Origin: an uncultured Clostridiaceae bacterium
GTDB taxonomy: Bacteria; Bacillota; Clostridia; Lachnospirales; Lachnospiraceae
NCBI GenBank assembly: GCA_947175805.1
Contig: CAMWOF010000099.1
Location: 1-8,318 of the forward strand
Direction of reading: 5' to 3'
DNA: 8,318 nucleotides
Shown here: piece by piece, positions 5,850 through 8,318 of the stretch
Numbering within the stretch: the stretch's first letter is position 1
Layout of the letters: the number at the start of each line of letters is the position of its first letter
Notes under the pieces: generated by a model
Database searches by the model: none
Told to the model about the DNA's origin: nothing
Seen by the model: the letters and a program-made list of their open reading frames with translations, nothing else
Made by a program: the position numbers and the translations under genes

Positions 5850-7889
5850 TCATGGCAGTATCCGCCAGATATCCATCTCATAGGAATTCTGCGTCAACGC
5901 ATAGTGCATAGCATTCGATACCCCGTAGCTTCGGTCAATGTAAGCATCCTCGGTAATATCCACCGGCTTCCCATCCGCATCCCTGACCAAAAAGCGGGTA
6001 TCCACCGGACACTTTAGCCGGAGGTATTTATTCAACACTCCCTGCTTTGTAAGGGGAAATCCGATATATTCCAGCAAAAGCTCCGACAGATAAGATATGT
6101 TTATCTCGTCCTCGCCAAATTCTCCCAGCCCATAATTATTCCATATATAAAAAGGCGTCTCGTAAAATTCCTTATCAGCAATCTCCCTGCTGACATGATC
6201 CTCAAAATCAGACAAAAAGCTTGGCGCATGGTCGCCAAACAGCAAAATCACCGTAGGCTCCTTTTGCCCCGCAAAATAATCAATCAGCCTCTGCCATTCC
6301 TTTCCCGAAGTATATACACCGTTTACATAGCCTAGCAGCTTATTTCTCGTATATGCCTCCAGTTCGGTATAATCTATATGATAATCCAGCGCCACATCAT
6401 GGCAGGTCGGGGCCGCCTCTCCCTCCGCAATTCTGGTCACATGGTTTTGTATAGACACATTAAAGGAAAATACCGGTGCATCCGAGCTCCGCCTCCGCTC
6501 CTCAAAACGGTCAATAATCTCATCCGTCAGGGCAGCATCGGAAATAAACACATCATATTTATCCTGATGCTTCATCACTGTCATGCTGTAAAAATCATCA
6601 AAGCCCATATTCTTGTATGAGGTATCCCTCCCCCAGAAATCGCCCTTGTAAGGGTGGATGGCATAACTTAAATAGCCAAGCTCCTTTAAATACTGCACGA
6701 TAGAAGCCTGTCCGCGGGTAAAAAAATCCCTGTAAGGAGAACTGCCACTCAACGCATACTTGGAATTCCAGCCGGTCAGGAATTCAAATTCCGATTTATC
6801 CGTTCCGCCGCCGAATACATTGGATGCGGCTTTTCCCTTTATGTATGTATTTCCGTGAGCATCCGCCATATCAAAATCCGCCATTGGATCCTTCGTAAAT
6901 GTCACCGCCTCCGCAATCTGGTTGATATCCCAAAGCGCCTCACTCATAATCACGACAATGTTTGGCTTCACAGTAATATCCTGCGCACTCTGGATTGTCG
7001 CCAGAACCGGTGCGTCTGTAGGAGCCTCCTGTGCCTCTTGCTCCTCCAAACCAAAATATGCCAACGCCTCCGCATAGATTTCATCGGAATAATCTGTGGT
7101 CATGGAATAGTAAGCAATGCTCTCCAAAAAGCACACGGTGCCGCCCTTTTTCTCCCCCTCTGCGCCGATAACCACCCGCTTGGGAAGTCCGTTTGACACC
7201 GCCGGATAATAAACTGCACCGGCAAAAAGCAGGCCGCTAAGAAGCCAGACTGCACTCCCCCGTTTAAATGCCTTCTTTGTGCGTTTCCGTTTCCAGAATC
7301 CCTTGCACAACCACAGGCATAACACAAAAAACACCATAAAGGCAGCGGTGCCAATCAACACATGAACACCCTGAAACTTCACATCGGAGGCCGCCTGTGT
7401 CCACTCTCCGGCAATCATAATATCCGAAAACTCAATATATTCCTTTCTCGCCTCCAGTTTCATGGACTCCGCCACACCGAAAACAGCCGAAATCACCTGG
7501 AGTATCACATAACCCCACCGCAGGTCATGAAAAATCACATCAAAAAAGCATATCAGCCAAAGAACAACCGTAATATTATAAAGCAGATAAAGTGGCTCTG
7601 CCTTCACCCATGCCAGGACAGCTATAAAGCTCCCCCTCGAAACCCATTCCATGCAGCCCACACACAACAATGCCTGTAAGAGCAAAATAACCGCAATAAA
7701 AATCCAGCGTTTGGCGCTTTTTTCCTTATTCTCCGAAATGTTCTCCTCTTGTGCCTCCATGGCCTGGCTCTTTACTTTCTCCGGCTCAGTATTTTGATTT
7801 TTCTTTACTTTTGTACTCTGTTTTTTCTCCCTTGATGCCTTCATTTCTGTCTTCTGCTCCTTGTAATTTCTTCTTTTTCGTCTTATCAC
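5850..7889 (-). CDS. LtaS/MdoB-like membrane sulfatase-fold phosphoglycerol transferase
   Basis: The protein likely transfers glycerol-phosphate or a similar group to an envelope polymer outside the membrane, as lipoteichoic acid synthases do; the actual substrate is unknown. The longest reading is 679 residues. It has a Lys/Glu-rich cytoplasmic tail (1-60), five membrane helices (about 62-80, 98-120, 124-142, 174-196, 212-229) and an extracellular alkaline-phosphatase-type domain (about 308-625). Residues aligning with the S. aureus LtaS site are present: E317 in VVIMSEALWD, nucleophile T363 in FGGGTDKSEFE, W419 and R421 in DFWGRD, H483 in SIQNHV, and D553/H554 in LFGDHAPS. The start is unsettled. 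GTG 7889 is the first possible codon but has no clear ribosome binding site; ATG 7844 (residue 16) has AAGGAG 12 nt upstream. It could also be a sulfatase with another substrate, though the WxR and GGGT motifs favour LtaS type. Confidence 0.88.
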   Translation of the reverse strand: MIRRKRRNYKEQKTEMKASREKKQSTKVKKNQNTEPEKVKSQAMEAQEENISENKEKSAKRWIFIAVILLLQALLCVGCMEWVSRGSFIAVLAWVKAEPLYLLYNITVVLWLICFFDVIFHDLRWGYVILQVISAVFGVAESMKLEARKEYIEFSDIMIAGEWTQAASDVKFQGVHVLIGTAAFMVFFVLCLWLCKGFWKRKRTKKAFKRGSAVWLLSGLLFAGAVYYPAVSNGLPKRVVIGAEGEKKGGTVCFLESIAYYSMTTDYSDEIYAEALAYFGLEEQEAQEAPTDAPVLATIQSAQDITVKPNIVVIMSEALWDINQIAEAVTFTKDPMADFDMADAHGNTYIKGKAASNVFGGGTDKSEFEFLTGWNSKYALSGSSPYRDFFTRGQASIVQYLKELGYLSYAIHPYKGDFWGRDTSYKNMGFDDFYSMTVMKHQDKYDVFISDAALTDEIIDRFEERRRSSDAPVFSFNVSIQNHVTRIAEGEAAPTCHDVALDYHIDYTELEAYTRNKLLGYVNGVYTSGKEWQRLIDYFAGQKEPTVILLFGDHAPSFLSDFEDHVSREIADKEFYETPFYIWNNYGLGEFGEDEINISYLSELLLEYIGFPLTKQGVLNKYLRLKCPVDTRFLVRDADGKPVDITEDAYIDRSYGVSNAMHYALTQNSYEMDIWRILP

Positions 7890-7911
7890 TCTTTACCGCT
7901 CATAAAGTCAA
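7882..7911 (-). promoter_or_regulatory. Possible promoter for the LtaS-like gene
   Basis: On the minus strand TTGACT (7911-7906) is a 5/6 match to the -35 consensus. GATAAG (7887-7882) lies 18 nt downstream and is a 4/6 match to the -10. The -10 would overlap the GTG start codon at 7889, so the promoter is compatible only with initiation at a later codon such as the ATG at 7844. That would give a leader of about 30 nt containing AAGGAG. It lies directly after the hairpin that follows efp. Confidence 0.35.
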
Positions 7912-7937
7912 ATACCCCGTAGCAAGCTACGGGGCAT
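7912..7937 (-). terminator. Hairpin after efp, probable intrinsic terminator
   Basis: On the minus strand ATGCCCCGTAG and CTACGGGGTAT form an 11-bp stem with one G.U pair and a CTTG tetraloop. It sits about 18 nt after the efp stop codon. The downstream tail TTGACTTTATG is only moderately U-rich, so termination may be incomplete. Position, GC-rich stem and tetraloop support a terminator for efp. Confidence 0.65.
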
Positions 7938-7955
7938 GACCTGGTTTCTTTCATC

Positions 7956-8318
7956 CTATACCCTGGACAAATACTCACCGGTTCTGGTGTCAATCTTAAT
8001 CTTATCTCCCTGATTCACAAACAGAGGAACCATAATCTTCGCTCCGGTCTCCACTGTGCAAGGCTTTGTTGCACCTGTGGCGGTATCTCCCTTTACGCCC
8101 GGCTCGCACTCTGTAATCTCCAGCTCTACAAACAACGGCGGCTCCACCGCAAACACCTGTCCGTTATGGGACATTATCTTAACCATTTCATTTTCCTTGA
8201 CAAACTTCAAAGCATCACCAATCTGCTCTGCAGAGAGATCAATCTGGTCATAGGTCTCATTATCCATAAAATGATATAAATCATCTGCATAGAGATACTG
8301 CATGTCCTTTCGCTCAAT
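7956..8318 (-). CDS. efp: Elongation factor P (N-terminal part missing)
   Basis: EF-P binds stalled ribosomes between the P and E sites and promotes peptide bond formation at polyproline stretches. The frame stays open to the right edge and reads IERKDM followed by QYLYADDLYHFMDNETYDQI, the classic junction between domain I and the OB-fold domain II. Domain III includes PCTVETGAKIMVPLFVNQGD and then IDTRTGEYLSRV, with the conserved DTRTGEYLSR C-terminal signature intact. About 120 of roughly 185 residues are visible. The N-terminal KOW-like domain carrying the modifiable loop lysine or arginine lies outside the window, so the modification type cannot be read. An internal ATG at 8303 is not the start, because family homology continues upstream of it. 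The efp-spoIIIA neighbourhood is shared with Bacillus subtilis. Confidence 0.97.
   Translation of the reverse strand: MERKDMQYLYADDLYHFMDNETYDQIDLSAEQIGDALKFVKENEMVKIMSHNGQVFAVEPPLFVELEITECEPGVKGDTATGATKPCTVETGAKIMVPLFVNQGDKIKIDTRTGEYLSRV

Noticed and set aside
7886..7903. Five-codon leader frame (MSGKE) before the LtaS-like gene as an attenuator peptide
   Set aside because: It has no ribosome binding site and no run of regulatory codons; a frame this short arises easily by chance.
1..8318. CRISPR arrays, tRNA, rRNA, transposase genes or prophage genes
   Set aside because: No repeated spacer pattern, RNA gene sequence or mobile-element protein was seen on either strand.

Overview
The window looks like chromosomal DNA of a low-to-mid-GC, endospore-forming Firmicute, most likely a member of the Clostridia close to Lachnospiraceae. 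The basis is a complete eight-gene spoIIIA sporulation operon set among efp, an Asp23-family gene and nusB, strong AGGAGG-type ribosome binding sites, and the style of the protein sequences. The family-level assignment is inference. Every supportable gene lies on the minus strand, so the window is read here from its right end to its left end.

Right end: the C-terminal two thirds of elongation factor P (efp, cut by the window edge) is followed by a compact hairpin. Next comes a large membrane-anchored sulfatase-fold protein of the LtaS/MdoB phosphoglycerol-transferase type with all recognisable catalytic residues. A 113-nt spacer follows. It holds a perfect 15-bp inverted repeat with a 10-nt loop and, just beside it, a weak candidate sigma-E promoter.

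Middle: spoIIIAA, AB, AC, AD, AE, AF, AG and AH are tightly packed, with overlaps or gaps of at most about 37 nt. They encode the mother-cell part of the SpoIIIA-SpoIIQ channel (feeding tube): the AAA-type ATPase AA, the GspF-like AB, the polytopic membrane proteins AC, AD and AE, and the ring-forming or bitopic proteins AF, AG and AH. Two members are unusual. SpoIIIAE lacks the N-terminal signal-peptide region. SpoIIIAF ends soon after its two membrane helices and overlaps spoIIIAG by 43 nt, so it appears to lack the ring-building domain.

Left end: directly after spoIIIAH there is a well-formed vegetative-type promoter (TTGCAA, 17 nt, TATACT) for an Asp23/Gls24-family gene and nusB (cut by the left edge). 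This separates housekeeping expression from the sporulation operon. In Bacillus subtilis the order is efp-yqhV-spoIIIAA to AH-accB-accC-yqhY(Asp23)-nusB. This window keeps that backbone, has no accBC, and carries the LtaS-like gene on the efp side. No mobile-element gene, tRNA, rRNA or CRISPR array is visible. The system is a known one, and the interest lies in its architecture and in the non-coding elements between the genes.
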